Source of the DNA: an uncultured Bryobacterales bacterium
Lineage (GTDB): Bacteria > Acidobacteriota > Terriglobia > Bryobacterales > Bryobacteraceae
NCBI GenBank assembly: GCA_937959285.1
Contig: CALGAR010000056.1
Coordinates: 1 to 23,229, forward strand
Direction: 5' to 3'
DNA: 23,229 nucleotides
In this document: positions 1-7,633 of the stretch, piece by piece
Position numbering within the stretch: position 1 is the first letter of the stretch
How the letters are laid out: each line of letters starts with the position of its first letter
The notes under the pieces: generated by a model
The model's input: only the letters and a program-made list of their open reading frames with translations
Databases searched by the model: none
Told to the model about the DNA's origin: nothing
Made by a program: the position numbers and the translations under genes

Positions 1-1
1 C

Positions 2-1066
2 AAGACTGCCGCAGAGCTGAACGACGACTCCCGGATTATCACCTACGGGGAAAAACTGATAACCCGAGGCTCGGCTGACCTCGAAGTGCTTGACCGCGTC
101 ACACGATCCCTTTTGACCGAGGAAACAGAGGACCGCGCGCGGAAGGCTCTGGAGTACGCGAACCGGCTGGAGGAGCGGCTGCGGGCGAACGAGAAGGACG
201 AAGAGGCTCAGAAGAAGGCGATTCAGAGCGATCGGGACCGCGCGATGTTCCGCCGGGATATGGACCGGAGCCTGGGCCGCGCACTTTTCTACAAGGCGCG
301 TGCCACCGGAATCCTGGGCGATGCCGCTGCGGGCGCCGATCTGGCGAAAAGGAGCTTTGACTTCTTCCCGACGGTGGAGTCGGCGCGGGAAGCTGCGCGT
401 TGGCTGATTGCGGCGAAGAACGAAGCGGAGGCGCTGCATTATCTCGCCGACGCTTTCACGCTGCCCGATGCTCGCGAAAGCGAAGCCGTGAGGGCGCAGA
501 TCAGAACCCAGATGGGCGCTCTTTACACCCAGCTTCACGGCAGTGAGAAAGGTCTCGGGGACCTGATCCTGGAGGCGTACGACCGCAATCTTCGTCGCGC
601 CGGGGAACGGAAGGAGGTGCTCCGCCGCCTGTTCCCGAACTTCGAAGTAACGGAGCCTATGGAGTTCACGCTCACCGGGCTGGACGGCCAAAAGCTCCGG
701 ATGCCTTCTCTAAAGGGCAAAGTGGTTGTGCTCGATTTCTGGGCTACGTGGTGCGGGCCCTGCCGGGCGCAGTATCCGCTCTACGAAGAGGTGAAGAAGC
801 GATTCAGCGACCGGGACGACGTAGTTTTCCTGGCGATCAACACCGACGAAGATCGCAGCGTGGTCGCTCCCTTCGTGAAGAACCAGCAGTGGAACAAGGC
901 CATTTGGTTTGACGACGGGCTGGCGAATCTTCTTCGCGTGAATTCTATTCCGACTACCGTCATCTTCAACCGGGAAGGCGAGATTGCCAGCCGCTTCAAC
1001 GGCTTTGTGCCGGAACGGTTCGTTGATATGCTTTCAGAACGCATCAAAGAGGCTCTGGGTGAGTGA
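2..1066 (+). CDS. TPR/thioredoxin-fold (TlpA-like) protein, 5' end missing
   Basis: The reading frame is open to the left edge of the window, so the true start lies outside; 354 residues are visible. The first ~180 are charged and helical, with a TPR-like look. The last ~160 form a TlpA/AhpC-type thioredoxin domain: a beta strand, then FWATWCGPC with the redox CxxC at visible residues 251 and 254, and later a cis-proline motif (NSIPTT). Such proteins reduce or isomerise disulfides, usually in the periplasm, or serve in cytochrome c maturation. The substrate cannot be read from the sequence, and any signal peptide would lie outside the window. The stop codon overlaps the deoB start by 8 bp, which suggests translational coupling. 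The domain call is firm; the precise role is unknown. Confidence 0.9.
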   Translation, partial: KTAAELNDDSRIITYGEKLITRGSADLEVLDRVTRSLLTEETEDRARKALEYANRLEERLRANEKDEEAQKKAIQSDRDRAMFRRDMDRSLGRALFYKARATGILGDAAAGADLAKRSFDFFPTVESAREAARWLIAAKNEAEALHYLADAFTLPDARESEAVRAQIRTQMGALYTQLHGSEKGLGDLILEAYDRNLRRAGERKEVLRRLFPNFEVTEPMEFTLTGLDGQKLRMPSLKGKVVVLDFWATWCGPCRAQYPLYEEVKKRFSDRDDVVFLAINTDEDRSVVAPFVKNQQWNKAIWFDDGLANLLRVNSIPTTVIFNREGEIASRFNGFVPERFVDMLSERIKEALGE

Positions 1067-2234
1067 CTCTCGCTTCTCGCGTGTTGTTTGGATCGTACTG
1101 GACAGCGTCGGCATTGGCGCACTGCCGGACGCGGCTGAATATGGCGATGAAGGAAGCGATACGCTCGGCAACATAGCGCGGCTTCGGCCGTTGCACCTTC
1201 CTCATCTTGTCAGCCTCGGGCTTGCGAACATCAAACCCCTCGCAAATCTCGAGCCCGCATCCGAACCGCAGGCCTGCTATGGCCGCTGCGCCCTGGCATC
1301 GCCCGGAAAGGACACGACAACCGGGCATTGGGAAATGGTGGGCATCCACCTGGAGAAGCCATTTCCCGTTTATCCCAACGGATTTCCCCCTGAGGTCATC
1401 GATGAGTTCGAACGGCGAGTTGGCCGTTCCGCTTTAGGAAACCGTCCAGCTTCAGGTACGGAGATCATCAAAGAGCTCGGCGAGGAACATATGCGGACGG
1501 GCTCGCCCATCGTGTACACCTCAGCCGACAGCGTCTTTCAGATCGCGGCGCATGAAGAGGTCATCCCGCTGTGGGAATTGTACAGGATGTGCGAAATCGC
1601 GCGTGAAATCTTGCGCGGACCGCACGAAGTCGGACGGGTGATCGCGCGGCCTTTCGTTGGCTCGCCGGGCTCTTTCACGAGGACGGGGAACCGCAAGGAC
1701 TACGCCGTACCTCCTCCGAAGGGGATGCTTCTCGATCAGTTGGACGACCGGGACGTGATGGTCTTCGCCGTCGGAAAGGTTTTCGACATCTACCTCGGGC
1801 GGGGCATTCGCGACTACGAGAAGACCAAGACAAACGAAGAAGGGATGGAAAAAACTCTGGCTGCACTCGACTTGGTCGAGTCCGGCCTGATCTTCGTGAA
1901 TCTCGTAGACTTCGATCAGTTGTACGGGCATCGCAACGACGTCGAGGGGTACGCGCGCGCGCTCGAGGCTGTCGACCGGTGGCTTCCATCGCTTTTGGAG
2001 AAGCTCCGAGAGGACGACCTGCTAATTCTCACAGCGGATCACGGATGCGACCCTACGACAGCCTCCACGGATCACAGCCGAGAGTATGCCCCACTTCTCG
2101 TCTACGGTCGGAGGGCGCGTAAAGGCGTGTGTCTCGGTCTTCGGCCTACGCTTTCCGATATCGGCCAAACCGTAGCGGAGATCTACGGTCTTCGTCTGGC
2201 TCGCGGCGAAAGCTTTCTCAACCAGATCGTCTGA
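1059..2234 (+). CDS. deoB: Phosphopentomutase
   Basis: This enzyme interconverts (deoxy)ribose 1-phosphate and 5-phosphate, linking nucleoside salvage to the pentose phosphate pathway in the cytoplasm. It has 391 residues, normal for DeoB. Alkaline-phosphatase-superfamily features are clear: an N-terminal metal site in VLDSVGIGALPDA, the GKDTTTGHWE segment holding the phosphorylated threonine, and the C-terminal metal motif DHGCDPTTASTDHSRE. I chose the GTG at 1059 because the protein then begins just before the conserved VWIVLDSVG strand and AAGAGG lies about 6 nt upstream. An earlier in-frame start at 984 would run deep into the upstream gene. No deoA, deoC or nucleoside phosphorylase is visible nearby, so its pathway partners are elsewhere. 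Confidence 0.96.
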   Translation: MSDSRFSRVVWIVLDSVGIGALPDAAEYGDEGSDTLGNIARLRPLHLPHLVSLGLANIKPLANLEPASEPQACYGRCALASPGKDTTTGHWEMVGIHLEKPFPVYPNGFPPEVIDEFERRVGRSALGNRPASGTEIIKELGEEHMRTGSPIVYTSADSVFQIAAHEEVIPLWELYRMCEIAREILRGPHEVGRVIARPFVGSPGSFTRTGNRKDYAVPPPKGMLLDQLDDRDVMVFAVGKVFDIYLGRGIRDYEKTKTNEEGMEKTLAALDLVESGLIFVNLVDFDQLYGHRNDVEGYARALEAVDRWLPSLLEKLREDDLLILTADHGCDPTTASTDHSREYAPLLVYGRRARKGVCLGLRPTLSDIGQTVAEIYGLRLARGESFLNQIV

Positions 2235-2299
2235 CGTCCACTCTGCGTTAGAATTTAAAGTTCATCCCGGAAAAAGGAGCTATTCTCTCTCGCACTCAT

Positions 2300-3055
2300 A
2301 TGACTCGAAGACCGCTTATGGCCGGCAACTGGAAGATGTATAAGACGCCTTCGGAAACGTCGGCCTTCTTTGAAAAGTTCATTCCGCTCGTCTCCTCGGC
2401 CCATCACTGCGACATTGTGATCTGCCCTCCGTTCGTCAACCTGAGCACGGCCGTACAGGCGGTCAGCGGTTCCCGTATCGAAATCGGCGGGCAGAATCTG
2501 TTCTGGGCCAAAGAAGGCGCATATACAGGGGAGGTCTCCGGTCCGATGCTCGCTGCTGTCGGCTGCAAGTGGGTCATCATCGGCCACAGTGAACGGCGCC
2601 AGTACTTTGGTGAGACCGATGAAACTGTCTTGAAGCGCACGCAGGCTGCGCTTGAGGCGGGTCTGAATCCCATCATCTGCGTTGGAGAGAAACTGGAGGA
2701 GCGCGAGGGAGGACGGACAGAAGCCGTGCTGTCCGAACAGTTCGCGGGCGGCATCGCCGGGCTCACGCCCGACCAGTTTGCGAAGATCGTCATCGCCTAC
2801 GAGCCCGTATGGGCCATCGGAACCGGCAAGACGGCGACGCCTCAGATCGCTGCCGATGCGCACCGGGTGATTCGCGAACAGGTGCGTGCCAAATTTGGCG
2901 CTGATGCGGCAAGCAATGTTCGCATCCTCTATGGAGGAAGCGTGAAGCCGGAAAATATCAAAGGGCTAATGGCCGAATCCGAAATTGACGGAGTGCTTGT
3001 GGGAGGAGCAAGCCTCGAAGCAGCGTCGTTTGCCTCGATCGTCAACTACCAGTAA
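2300..3055 (+). CDS. tpiA: Triosephosphate isomerase
   Basis: This glycolytic TIM-barrel enzyme interconverts dihydroxyacetone phosphate and glyceraldehyde 3-phosphate. It has 251 residues, the usual length. All active-site landmarks are present: AGNWKM with N10 and K12, IIGHSERR with the catalytic H96, AYEPVWAIGTG with the catalytic E168 and the start of the mobile loop, YGGSV at 211-215, and the phosphate-binding VGGAS near 234. The ATG at 2300 is the first possible start. A strong AAGGAG sits about 20 nt upstream, farther than ideal. A start at the ATG at 2318 would remove the residues before AGNWKM and looks less likely. The 65-bp gap after deoB may contain a promoter, but I see no convincing one. 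A GC hairpin follows the stop. Confidence 0.98.
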   Translation: MTRRPLMAGNWKMYKTPSETSAFFEKFIPLVSSAHHCDIVICPPFVNLSTAVQAVSGSRIEIGGQNLFWAKEGAYTGEVSGPMLAAVGCKWVIIGHSERRQYFGETDETVLKRTQAALEAGLNPIICVGEKLEEREGGRTEAVLSEQFAGGIAGLTPDQFAKIVIAYEPVWAIGTGKTATPQIAADAHRVIREQVRAKFGADAASNVRILYGGSVKPENIKGLMAESEIDGVLVGGASLEAASFASIVNYQ

Positions 3056-3058
3056 TCC

Positions 3059-3077
3059 GGGGGCGTTTGCCCCCCTT
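3059..3077 (+). terminator. Hairpin between tpiA and dinB
   Basis: GGGGGC (3059-3064) and GCCCCC (3069-3074) form a perfect 6-bp GC stem with a GTTT loop, starting 4 nt after the tpiA stop. The following TTCCTAATTCTT is only partly T-rich, so termination may be inefficient. The converging dinB gene ends at 3079, so the hairpin occupies nearly the whole gap. Read on the other strand it lacks a T tract. Confidence 0.6.
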
Positions 3078-3078
3078 C

Positions 3079-4317
3079 CTAATTCTTCTTCCGAGGTTCG
3101 TGTCCCGGCAGTCCGGCCGGATTTTCGTGGACTCGTTCCTGGAAATCGCCCGGCAAGCCGCTCGCGAGTAAAACGCTTTTCTCGCCGAATTTCTCGCGAA
3201 TCTTATCCACGGCGGTGAACGCCTTGCGCCACCGCATCTTGCGGTCTTCGTCGAGCAGGTTCAGCTGGCCTTCATGATGCTCGAACCCCGACGCGTGTAC
3301 GCCAAGCAGGCGTACCTTCAACCCTTTCTTCCAGTTCTTCCGGAACAGGTCGCGCGCGCAGCTCAGAATTTCGGTGTCGATCTGCGTCGCATGGTCCAGC
3401 GTATGGGCGCGGGTTATTGTAGTGAAATCCGAGTATCGAAGCTTCAACTGAATCGTCCGCGCGTGGAGGCCATGATCGCGCAGGCGGCTGCCGACTTTTT
3501 CCGCTAACCGCGCAATCGTTGCTTCCAGCAGGTTCTGATCCGCCGAATCCTCGCCGAAGGTATGTTCATGGCTGATCGACTTTGGTTCTTCATAGCGGCC
3601 GACCTCGCTATCAAACCATCCTCCCGCATCGAGGCCGCGGGCTTTGCCGGCTAGAGCGAGGCCCCACTTCCCGATCCGCTCTGCTAGAAAGGACTGGTCG
3701 AGTTTCCGGAGGTCGCCTACTTTGCGAATGCCAAGCTCGTGCAAATTCTTCTCAAAGACCTTGCCGACTCCCGGAATCTTCCGTACGTCGAGTGGCGCCA
3801 GAAACGCTGCTTCCTGTCCGGGCAGCACCCAAAGAATTCCATTCGGCTTGGCCTGATCGGAGGCCACTTTCGCCACAAGCCGCGACGTTGCAATCCCGAT
3901 GGAGCAGTTCAGCGAGGTCTCGCGTTTCATTGCCTCATGAAGCCGGTGGGCGGTCAGCAATGGAGGACCGTGCAGCCTTTCGGAGTTGGTCAGGTCGAGA
4001 TAGGCTTCGTCGATGGACGCCATTTCTACGAGCGGGGAGAAGCGGTTCAGGAGGTCAAACACCTTGCGCGAGTATTCGCGGTATCGCTCCGGATGCCCGT
4101 CCACGAAGATCGCGTGGGGACAGAGCTGCGCCGCGGTGCGCAACGGCATGGCGGAGTGGACGCCGTATTTTCGCGCGGCATAGGAGGCAGCGGAAACGAC
4201 CCCTCGCTGGTCGCGCTGGCCGCCGACGATAACCGGTTTGCCCTTGAGGGAAGGATCGAACAACTCTTCCACGGAGACGAAGAAGGCGTCCATGTCTACG
4301 TGGAAGATGGTCCTCAT
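3079..4317 (-). CDS. dinB: DNA polymerase IV (Y-family, translesion)
   Basis: This is an error-prone polymerase that bypasses damaged template. It has 412 residues, slightly longer than E. coli DinB. Palm metal ligands are D8 (FHVDMDAFF), D103 and E104 (SIDEAYLD). F12/F13 occupy the steric-gate region that excludes ribonucleotides. The fingers/palm motif GIATSRLVAKVASDQAKPNG lies at 141-160, a helix-hairpin-helix (IPGVGK) near 181, and the little-finger domain around 245-345. QLNLL at 351-355 resembles a beta-clamp-binding peptide, although about 57 residues follow it. The ATG lies 8 nt after the prmC stop with no clear ribosome binding site, so translation is probably coupled to prmC. No LexA box was recognised, and nothing here shows SOS control. 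Confidence 0.96.
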   Translation of the reverse strand: MRTIFHVDMDAFFVSVEELFDPSLKGKPVIVGGQRDQRGVVSAASYAARKYGVHSAMPLRTAAQLCPHAIFVDGHPERYREYSRKVFDLLNRFSPLVEMASIDEAYLDLTNSERLHGPPLLTAHRLHEAMKRETSLNCSIGIATSRLVAKVASDQAKPNGILWVLPGQEAAFLAPLDVRKIPGVGKVFEKNLHELGIRKVGDLRKLDQSFLAERIGKWGLALAGKARGLDAGGWFDSEVGRYEEPKSISHEHTFGEDSADQNLLEATIARLAEKVGSRLRDHGLHARTIQLKLRYSDFTTITRAHTLDHATQIDTEILSCARDLFRKNWKKGLKVRLLGVHASGFEHHEGQLNLLDEDRKMRWRKAFTAVDKIREKFGEKSVLLASGLPGDFQERVHENPAGLPGHEPRKKN

Positions 4318-4325
4318 AGAAAATG

Positions 4326-5159
4326 CTATGCGGCAGCTTTGCGCGCCGCAAGCACGCGCGGGATACCGGCAAGGTCCGGCACAACCTGGATCTCTTCCCA
4401 GCAGGCGCTCAGCAGCCCGCGCACGCCCGCTTCGAGTTTAAAGCCCAGCTCCACCATCAGCCATCCACCTGGACGCACGACTCGCTTTGCGTCGTCGATC
4501 AGCCGCGCGTAAATCTCCAGCCCGGTCGGGCCGCCGAATAAGGCTTTGTGAGGTTCGAAGTCCCGCACCTCACGAGGCAGATACGGCTCCTCGCTTTGAG
4601 GAATGTAAGGAGGGTTGGATACCAGGAGGTCGACAGCCTCCGAAGCGATGGCCGATGAGACGTCGCATTCGATGAACTCGACGGACGCTCCGAGGCGCCT
4701 GGCGTTGGACTCTGCTACAAGCAGCGCCGAATGGGAAATATCAGTAGCGACGACTCTGGCGCCGGTCTCGAGTTGAAGTGTGATCGCGATTGCCCCGGAT
4801 CCGCACCCTACATCCAGAATGCTCCGTGCGCCGGGAGCCAGTTGCAACGCTGTCTCTACGAGATGTTCCGTTTCGGGGCGGGGAATCAGGACATCGGGCG
4901 TGACGCGGAAGTCCCTGCCGTAAAACTCCTGCTTGCGGGTGATGTACTGCGTGGGCTTGCCGCCCATCCGCTCATGCAGGTAGCGCCCGTAGTGGATCCA
5001 CGGGATCCGCTCCAGCTCCTGCCCGGGATGGGTGTAGAGATAGACACGGTCGCGGCCAATGGCGTGGCTGAGCAGCACCTCGGCCGTCAGCCGAGGCGCT
5101 TGAACTCCCGCTTCCTCAAGTAGCTTGGACCCCTGCCGGAGTGCGGCTTCTAGCGTCAT
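4326..5159 (-). CDS. prmC: Release factor glutamine N5-methyltransferase
   Basis: PrmC methylates the glutamine of the GGQ motif in release factors RF1 and RF2, using S-adenosylmethionine, and so speeds translation termination. The 277-residue protein shows the N-terminal helical release-factor-binding domain, LIPRPETE (91-98), the SAM-binding DVGCGSG (116-122) and the catalytic SNPPYIP (181-187). Its substrate RF1 is encoded just upstream and the two frames overlap by 44 bp. The ATG at 5159 is supported by GGGAG about 9-10 nt upstream inside prfA and by the family-typical N terminus (TLEAALRQGSKLL), so the overlap looks real. Confidence 0.96.
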   Translation of the reverse strand: MTLEAALRQGSKLLEEAGVQAPRLTAEVLLSHAIGRDRVYLYTHPGQELERIPWIHYGRYLHERMGGKPTQYITRKQEFYGRDFRVTPDVLIPRPETEHLVETALQLAPGARSILDVGCGSGAIAITLQLETGARVVATDISHSALLVAESNARRLGASVEFIECDVSSAIASEAVDLLVSNPPYIPQSEEPYLPREVRDFEPHKALFGGPTGLEIYARLIDDAKRVVRPGGWLMVELGFKLEAGVRGLLSACWEEIQVVPDLAGIPRVLAARKAAA

Positions 5160-6246
5160 CGTGGCCGGCTCCCGCTTCTGACTGCTGGCGAAGCTTTTCA
5201 GTTTGGTAATAGGTGATCAATGCGTCGATCAGCGGATCGAGATGTCCCTCCATCACCTGGTCGAGTTGGTGGATGGTAAGGCCGATGCGGTGATCGGTAA
5301 CGCGGTTCTCCTTGAAGTTGTAGGTTCGGATCTTCTCGCTGCGGTCTCCGGTTCCGACCATGCTCTTGCGGTCCGCTCCAATCTGCGCCCGCTGCTTTTC
5401 CAACTCCATCTCGTACAAGCGGGATCTGAGGACGCGCATGGCTTTCGCACGGTTCTTGATCTGCGACTTCTCGTCCTGACAGGAAACGACCAGCCCTGTC
5501 GGCAGGTGCGTGATGCGGACAGCGGAATAGGTCGTGTTAACGGATTGCCCGCCCGGGCCCGAGGAGCAGAACGTGTCAATCCGAATATCCTTGGCGTCGA
5601 TCTGAACATCCACTTCGTCGGCTTCCGGCAGCACGGCTACGGTGACGGTGGAGGTGTGAATGCGGCCCTGCTGCTCGGTGACCGGGACGCGTTGAACACG
5701 GTGCACGCCGCTCTCGTACTTCAACTTGCTGTAGACCTTGTTCCCGCTGACGAGGGCCAGGATCTCCTTCATGCCGCCGGCGGCAGATTCGCTGGCCGAT
5801 GTGATTTCCACTCTCCAGCCCTGTTCCTCGGCATAGCGCGAATACATCCGGAACATTTCCGCAGCGAACAGGCTCGCCTCATCGCCGCCCGCGCCAGCGC
5901 GGATTTCCAGCACGACGTCGCGCTCGTCGTTCGGATCTTTGGGGAGAAGGAGAATCTTCAGTTCGTTCTCAATCTCTGCAAGCTTCGGCTCGAGACGCTC
6001 CACCTCCTCGAGCGCCATCTGGCGGAGCTCCGCGTCGCTTTCTTCGAGCATCTGGCGGCTGTCTTCGAGATTGCGATGCACCTGCTTCCATTCGCGGTAC
6101 TTCGAAACAATTTCAGACAGCTCGCTTTGAGCTTTTGCGGTCTTCCGGTAAGCCTCTGAATCGTTGATGATGGCGGGGTCCGCCATCATACGCGTCAACT
6201 CCTCGAAGCGCGACTCTATTTCATCGAGTTTCTGCGTGTATTGCAT
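5116..6246 (-). CDS. prfA: Peptide chain release factor 1
   Basis: RF1 reads UAA and UAG stop codons on the ribosome and triggers peptide release. The 376-residue protein carries the RF1-type PxT recognition tripeptide (PVT, 188-190, within HRVQRVPVTEQQGRIHTS) rather than the SPF of RF2. The catalytic GGQ is at 232-234 within SSGPGGQSVN. The N-terminal coiled region spans about 1-100. The C terminus is somewhat extended and overlaps the prmC start by 44 bp, ending in a polar tail. No strong ribosome binding site precedes the ATG; the upstream DUF1385 gene ends 12 nt before it, so coupling is plausible. Confidence 0.97.
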   Translation of the reverse strand: MQYTQKLDEIESRFEELTRMMADPAIINDSEAYRKTAKAQSELSEIVSKYREWKQVHRNLEDSRQMLEESDAELRQMALEEVERLEPKLAEIENELKILLLPKDPNDERDVVLEIRAGAGGDEASLFAAEMFRMYSRYAEEQGWRVEITSASESAAGGMKEILALVSGNKVYSKLKYESGVHRVQRVPVTEQQGRIHTSTVTVAVLPEADEVDVQIDAKDIRIDTFCSSGPGGQSVNTTYSAVRITHLPTGLVVSCQDEKSQIKNRAKAMRVLRSRLYEMELEKQRAQIGADRKSMVGTGDRSEKIRTYNFKENRVTDHRIGLTIHQLDQVMEGHLDPLIDALITYYQTEKLRQQSEAGAGHDDARSRTPAGVQAT

Positions 6247-6258
6247 TGATACGAACCG

Positions 6259-7245
6259 TTATGCGATCACCAGGGGGCCGCCCTGCTGCTTTTCGAGTTC
6301 CATCGCGCCTTGGAGTGCGCGAATCGCCACCGCTGTCTGGTCATCGGAGGGAGGCTGTGTGGTGATGCGCTGAAGCCAAAGCCCGGGCGCGGTCAGGGCG
6401 GCCATCAATCCTCCTCTTCGTCGCGCTGCAAAGCGGATCATCTCATAGCTGAGTCCCGCGATTACCGGCAAGAGCACGATGCGAGCGGCGAATTTCGCAG
6501 CAAAGCCATCGAACGGCAGGAGCGCATACACCGCCATGGAAATCAGCATCACGACCAGAAGAAAGCTGGTGCCGCAGCGAGGATGGAATGTTTGAAACAT
6601 CTGCGCATTCTCGATGCTCACCGGCTTCCCTGATTCATAGTTAAAAACAACTCTGTGTTCCGCTCCGTGATACTCAAAAACCCTGCGGATATCCTTCCAT
6701 CTGGAGACCATGTACAGGAAGCCCAGAAAGAGCGCAATCCGGATGAGGCCGTCGGTCAGATTGAACGCGATGCGACCGGAAATTGCCGGAAATCTGTGCT
6801 CGAGCAGGGTAGTCAGGTACAACGGGACGAACTTATAGAGGAAGACGAAAAAGGCGAAGGAGAAGGCTAAATTCAAACCCATTACCCAGGATGACAGCTC
6901 GGCCTGCTGCTTCGGCCCTTCCTCTCGCTGCCCTTCAGCGATCGCCTGGTTGGCGGAAAAGCGCAAAGCTTTGATCCCCAGCCACATCGCCTGGCCCAAG
7001 GTCCCCACGCCGCGCAGCACCGGGTACCTGAAGACGGGGTACTTCTCCGACAGACGCGGCAGCGGGCTCTCCTCCGTGACAATCGTGCCGTCCGGCCTGC
7101 GGACCGCGACGCAATAGCTGTGCGGCGTCCTCATCATCACGCCTTCCATGACAGCCTGGCCGCCGACCAGCGTCTCCTCCCCGCTTTCTAACACGGGGAG
7201 CATTTGTACATGGGCTGAAAGACGGAAGAATCTACGGATCGACAA
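6259..7245 (-). CDS. DUF1385 (YqhQ-like) integral membrane protein
   Basis: This is a conserved membrane protein without an established biochemical role. The family signature GGQAVMEGVMMR lies near residues 28-39, followed by a conserved cytoplasmic stretch. About four hydrophobic segments come next (around LNLAFSFAFFVFLYKF, LIRIALFLGFLYMV, SFLLVVMLISMAVYALL and IVLLPVIAGLSYEM). The motif EYHGAEHRVVFNYE is also family-like. I place the start at the TTG at 7245 because AAGGAGGAG (7264-7256) lies about 10-12 nt upstream. The GTG at 7290 and the ATG at 7203 lack such a site; the ATG would still keep the conserved region. DUF1385 genes often sit beside prfA-prmC, as here. Predicted length is 328 residues. 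Confidence 0.88.
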   Translation of the reverse strand: MSIRRFFRLSAHVQMLPVLESGEETLVGGQAVMEGVMMRTPHSYCVAVRRPDGTIVTEESPLPRLSEKYPVFRYPVLRGVGTLGQAMWLGIKALRFSANQAIAEGQREEGPKQQAELSSWVMGLNLAFSFAFFVFLYKFVPLYLTTLLEHRFPAISGRIAFNLTDGLIRIALFLGFLYMVSRWKDIRRVFEYHGAEHRVVFNYESGKPVSIENAQMFQTFHPRCGTSFLLVVMLISMAVYALLPFDGFAAKFAARIVLLPVIAGLSYEMIRFAARRRGGLMAALTAPGLWLQRITTQPPSDDQTAVAIRALQGAMELEKQQGGPLVIA

Positions 7246-7633
7246 GGTGCCGGGGCTCCTCCTTACAGTATACCTCGACCGCGTATTCACTCCTGGTTCG
7301 CGAGACTTCCGAATACAGCCGTTGGAGTCCTCTCAGCCCGCTGCTCCGCTTAGCGCGATTCAATGTGCGCCACATAGAAAGAATTTAAAAATTATGCCGA
7401 CATTTGTGGGGCCGAGGTGCAGGTATTTCCAAGTAATTTTTGCATTGGTCGCTTTCTAAGAATCCCTAAGTGATTCGCATCTCGCCGGGTCACTTACTCC
7501 TCCGTTTCTACCTGCGGCGTTGGCGACGTACGTGCAATTGCCTGCGCCAGAGCGGATGGCAGGACTTCAGCGCTGAAGCCTCCGAAAAAACGAACAAGCA
7601 ACAAGAAACTAAGAAACATTTTCGAGGTGCCGT
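7246..7633. other. Non-coding stretch between divergent genes
   Basis: About 390 bp separate the divergent DUF1385 and secreted-TPR genes. I found no convincing protein or structured RNA. The middle (7378-7445) is markedly more A/T-rich than its surroundings and is the likeliest place for promoters, but no clean -35/-10 pair stands out. A 14-bp perfect palindrome lies at 7565-7578. A TATACT on the minus strand at 7267-7272 sits so close to the DUF1385 ribosome binding site that transcription from it would start inside that site. Confidence 0.6.
7565..7578. repeat. 14-bp perfect palindrome upstream of the TPR gene
   Basis: CTTCAGCGCTGAAG reads the same on both strands and lies 55 bp before the GTG start of the secreted TPR gene. 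No T tract follows on either strand, so it is not an intrinsic terminator. It could be a dimeric regulator site or a leader hairpin. Confidence 0.5.

Noticed and set aside
1061..1069. GAGTGACTC palindrome, also present at 9744-9752, both next to GTG starts
   Set aside because: A 9-bp coincidence. One copy is dictated by overlapping codons of the TlpA-like gene and deoB, and there is no wider shared sequence.
5203..6159. Long plus-strand open frame (318 codons) opposite prfA
   Set aside because: It is exactly antisense to a well-conserved gene. Its translation shows no domain and mirrors the codon bias of prfA in a GC-rich genome.
7267..7272. TATACT on the minus strand as a -10 for the DUF1385 operon
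   Set aside because: Transcription would begin inside the AAGGAGGAG ribosome binding site and destroy it, and no -35 is visible.
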